A stretch of 7,765 nt of DNA, from NCBI GenBank assembly GCA_943326315.2, contig CALPSU020000117.1, positions 1 to 7,765 of the forward strand. The letters are read 5' to 3'. Positions 6,314 to 7,765 of this stretch are shown here, in pieces. The notes beneath the pieces are model-generated. The model saw only the letters and a list, made by a program, of their open reading frames with translations, was not told the DNA's origin and did not search any database. Each line of letters opens with the position of its first letter. The stretch's first letter is position 1. Made by a program: the position numbers and the translations under genes. Source of the stretch: Chryseobacterium gleum (GTDB lineage: Bacteria; Bacteroidota; Bacteroidia; Flavobacteriales_D; Crocinitomicaceae).

Positions 6314-6361
6314 AGATATGGGAGACGCGAAGAATCGCATTCTCACAAAAACTATAATATT

Positions 6362-7042
6362 GTGAATATTGATCAAAAAGTATTAGAAGAATTTTACGCT
6401 ATCATTTCTGAAAGTAAACAAGAAATGTATGAACGAATTTCAAAGGATAGAACGAATCACATAACTGTTGTTCTTGAAAACATATACCAGGAACACAATG
6501 CAAGTGCTGTTTTAAGAACATGCGATTGCTTTGGAATTCAAGAATTACACGCCATTGAAAAAAACAATCAATATAAGGTTCAACGCGATATTGCACTCGG
6601 TGCAGGAAGGTGGGTTGATCTTTATAACTATGATCAAGGAGAAAACCCTACGATAGATTGCATCAATAAATTAAAGTTAAAAGGTTATAAAATTGTTGCA
6701 ACTACACCTCATGAAAAAGAAATAACAATTCAACAACTTGATATTTCTCAACCAATAGCTCTAGTTTTTGGAACCGAACGTAAAGGGATTTCTCAAGAAA
6801 TCATCGATTCAGCTGATGCATTCGTTAAAATACCAATGTATGGCTTCACGGAAAGTTTCAATATATCAGTATCGGTAGCTCTAGCACTAAACACTTTAAG
6901 AGATCGATTGGAAAAAAGTGATCTAAATTGGAAACTAAACGAAGAAGATCAGACGCAACTAAAAATTAAATGGTGCAAAAAGATATTAAGAAGTGGTAAT
7001 GATATGGAAAAAGAATTTAGAAGACGTTTAGAAACAATCTGA
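6362..7042 (+). CDS. trmH: tRNA (guanosine(18)-2'-O)-methyltransferase, TrmH/SpoU family
   Basis: SPOUT-class knotted methyltransferase that 2'-O-methylates a ribose with SAM; TrmH acts on G18 in the tRNA D-loop. All three SpoU motifs are present: motif 1 at 39-59 with N46 and the catalytic arginine R52 (NASAVLRTCD), motif 2 at 132-144 (IALVFGTERKGIS), and motif 3 at 157-176 (IPMYGFTESFNISVSVALAL). Its 226 residues match the long TrmH form (E. coli 229), including a basic C-terminal extension ending in EFRRRLETI. The start is GTG at 6362, the only start that keeps the usual N-terminus (MNIDQKVLEEF). Target assignment to G18 is by family; another SpoU RNA methyltransferase target is possible. 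It follows the HU terminator, and I found no convincing promoter in the 48 bp between them. Confidence 0.9.
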   Translation: MNIDQKVLEEFYAIISESKQEMYERISKDRTNHITVVLENIYQEHNASAVLRTCDCFGIQELHAIEKNNQYKVQRDIALGAGRWVDLYNYDQGENPTIDCINKLKLKGYKIVATTPHEKEITIQQLDISQPIALVFGTERKGISQEIIDSADAFVKIPMYGFTESFNISVSVALALNTLRDRLEKSDLNWKLNEEDQTQLKIKWCKKILRSGNDMEKEFRRRLETI

Positions 7043-7103
7043 AATTTGAATAAATTCAAGAATCTTTATGACAATATTTTACCTATTTCTTAAAATAGAA
7101 TCG

Positions 7104-7111
7104 TATATTTG
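7104..7111 (+). promoter_or_regulatory. Probable -7 element of the THX gene
   Basis: TATATTTG is identical to the -7 element of the HU promoter and lies 35 nt before the ATG at 7147. The -33 region lacks a TTG at 17-23 bp (only a TTTT run ending at 7080), so the promoter is supported by one element only. Confidence 0.5.
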
Positions 7112-7146
7112 TAAAAGTTTAGAAAGAAATTAAACATCAACACATA

Positions 7147-7365
7147 ATGGGAAGAGGAGATAAGAAAACCGCAAAAGGTAAAAGAACTATCGGTTCTTAC
7201 GGAGTTAGTAGACAAAAGAAAAAAACTACTTATACTGCAGCAACTACAGACAATAAACCTACTGTAAAAGCAGAAGTTGTAGAAAAAGCAACAAAAAAAC
7301 CTGCAGCAGCGAAGAAACCTGCAGCAGCTAAAAAAGTTAAAGAAGTAACTTCTACAGAAGAATAA
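7147..7365 (+). CDS. 30S ribosomal protein THX family, with Lys/Ala-rich tail
   Basis: A 72-residue very basic protein. The first about 27 residues (MGRGDKKTAKGKRTIGSYGV then SRQKKK) match the small-subunit THX peptide, which in Thermus sits in the head of the 30S subunit, contacting 16S rRNA. The remaining 45 residues are an added low-complexity tail: a Thr-rich linker (TTYTAATT), then a Lys/Ala/Pro/Val segment with a tandem hexapeptide KPAAAK at 51-56 and 57-62, ending acidic (STEE). The tail resembles histone-H1-like proteins, so an RNA- or DNA-binding tail is an inference. The ATG at 7147 gives the family start. It stands alone, with a -7 element upstream and a strong terminator downstream. 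An H1-like nucleoid protein is the alternative call. Confidence 0.83.
   Translation: MGRGDKKTAKGKRTIGSYGVSRQKKKTTYTAATTDNKPTVKAEVVEKATKKPAAAKKPAAAKKVKEVTSTEE
7297..7332 (+). repeat. 18-bp tandem repeat coding KPAAAK twice in the THX tail
   Basis: The copies 7297-7314 and 7315-7332 share the first 14 bases (AAACCTGCAGCAGC) and then differ at the third bases of the last two codons. It keeps the reading frame and looks like a recent internal duplication that lengthened the tail. Confidence 0.85.
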
Positions 7366-7370
7366 AATTT

Positions 7371-7401
7371 ATAAGCTACCTATTTGGTAGCTTATTTTTT
7401 T
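7371..7401 (+). terminator. Intrinsic terminator of the THX gene
   Basis: A perfect 10-bp stem, ATAAGCTACC (7371-7380) with GGTAGCTTAT (7386-7395), has a TATTT loop and is followed by a run of Ts to 7401. It begins 5 nt after the THX stop codon and insulates serC from upstream transcription. Confidence 0.92.
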
Positions 7402-7526
7402 GATTAAACTTTTATTAAAACAGCTTTATTCAGTTTAACGTTTATTATACTTTTCATTAATAAATTAAAAAAAGTAATATTTCAACAAAAATATTTATCT
7501 CTCAAAAGTTTTAACTCTTATTTTTA

Positions 7527-7534
7527 CACTTTTG
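7527..7534 (+). promoter_or_regulatory. Weak candidate -7 element of serC
   Basis: CACTTTTG differs from TAnnTTTG at the first base and lies 38 nt before the serC ATG. No TTG is at the expected -33 position. A promoter must lie in 7402-7572 because a terminator precedes it, but this is only the best of poor matches. Confidence 0.25.
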
Positions 7535-7572
7535 AAACCAACATATTTAAAATTTTAAATTAACTACATACT

Positions 7573-7765
7573 ATGAAACATAATTTCGGAGCAGGACCTT
7601 GTATTTTACCACAAGAAGTTTTTAAGCAAGCAGCTGATGCTGTGATTGATTTTAATGGTTTATCAATTCTTGAAGTTTCTCATCGTCACAAAGACTTTGT
7701 AGCAGTAATGGATGAAGCGATTGATTTAGTAAAACAAGCACTTAATGTTCCGAAAGGATATTCTG
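7573..7765 (+). CDS. serC: Phosphoserine aminotransferase (partial, N-terminus only)
   Basis: The first 64 codons of the PLP enzyme that converts 3-phosphohydroxypyruvate and glutamate to phosphoserine in serine (and pyridoxal phosphate) synthesis. The N-terminus reads MKHNFGAGPCILPQEVF, and residues 38-44 (GLSILEV then SHRHKDF) give the conserved family block with the SHR motif. The frame is open to the window end. The ATG at 7573 matches the usual SerC start. In Bacteroidota serC is often followed by serA, which would lie beyond the edge. The gene begins 172 bp after a strong terminator, so it likely has its own promoter. Confidence 0.96.
   Translation, partial: MKHNFGAGPCILPQEVFKQAADAVIDFNGLSILEVSHRHKDFVAVMDEAIDLVKQALNVPKGYS

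Noticed and set aside
6019..6376. Open frames overlapping HU and its terminator on both strands
   Set aside because: They are out of frame or antisense to HU, run through the terminator hairpin and have no conserved motifs.
6402..6596. Minus-strand open frame opposite trmH
   Set aside because: It is a shadow of the conserved SpoU motif 1 region and has no support of its own.
7046..7059. Terminator after trmH (TTGAA-TAAA-TTCAA)
   Set aside because: A 5-bp A+T-rich stem without a T-tract is not enough for an intrinsic terminator.

Overview
The window looks like a chromosomal housekeeping segment from a member of the Bacteroidota, most likely the Flavobacteriales. The evidence is its high A+T content, Bacteroidota-type promoters (TTTG ... 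TAnnTTTG), mostly weak or absent Shine-Dalgarno sites, a DUF4301 protein, a THX-type small ribosomal protein, and secreted proteins with a signal peptide ending in 'NA|Q'. No mobile element, CRISPR array, rRNA or tRNA was found.

Positions 1-1457, minus strand: the promoter-proximal end of a respiratory complex I operon, read as promoter, nuoA, nuoB, nuoC. The genes overlap by 13 and 8 bp, and nuoC runs off the left edge. Positions 1505-2899, minus strand: a DUF4301 protein whose ordered motifs resemble a divergent UDP-sugar pyrophosphorylase. It is divergent from a class I SAM-dependent methyltransferase on the plus strand (2937-3704).

Positions 3767-4991, minus strand: an apparent two-gene unit, tag (3-methyladenine DNA glycosylase I) followed 10 bp later by a secreted, probably outer-membrane, protein of unknown role. 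Positions 5095-5691, plus strand: a PaaY-like hexapeptide-repeat, gamma-carbonic-anhydrase-fold protein. The 292-bp gap after it holds nested inverted repeats, a 20-bp tandem repeat with helically phased A/T tracts, and an excellent promoter for the HU gene (5984-6256), which ends in a strong terminator.

Positions 6362-7042: trmH (tRNA Gm18 methyltransferase), started by GTG. Positions 7147-7365: a THX-type 30S protein with an unusual Lys/Ala-rich tail, followed by a strong terminator. Positions 7573 to the edge: the start of serC (phosphoserine aminotransferase).

Most genes are independent housekeeping functions (respiration, DNA repair, nucleoid structure, tRNA modification, translation, serine synthesis). 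No clear new multi-gene system is visible. The best leads are the DUF4301 nucleotidyltransferase reading, the phased tandem repeat before the HU promoter, and the histone-like tail on the THX protein.
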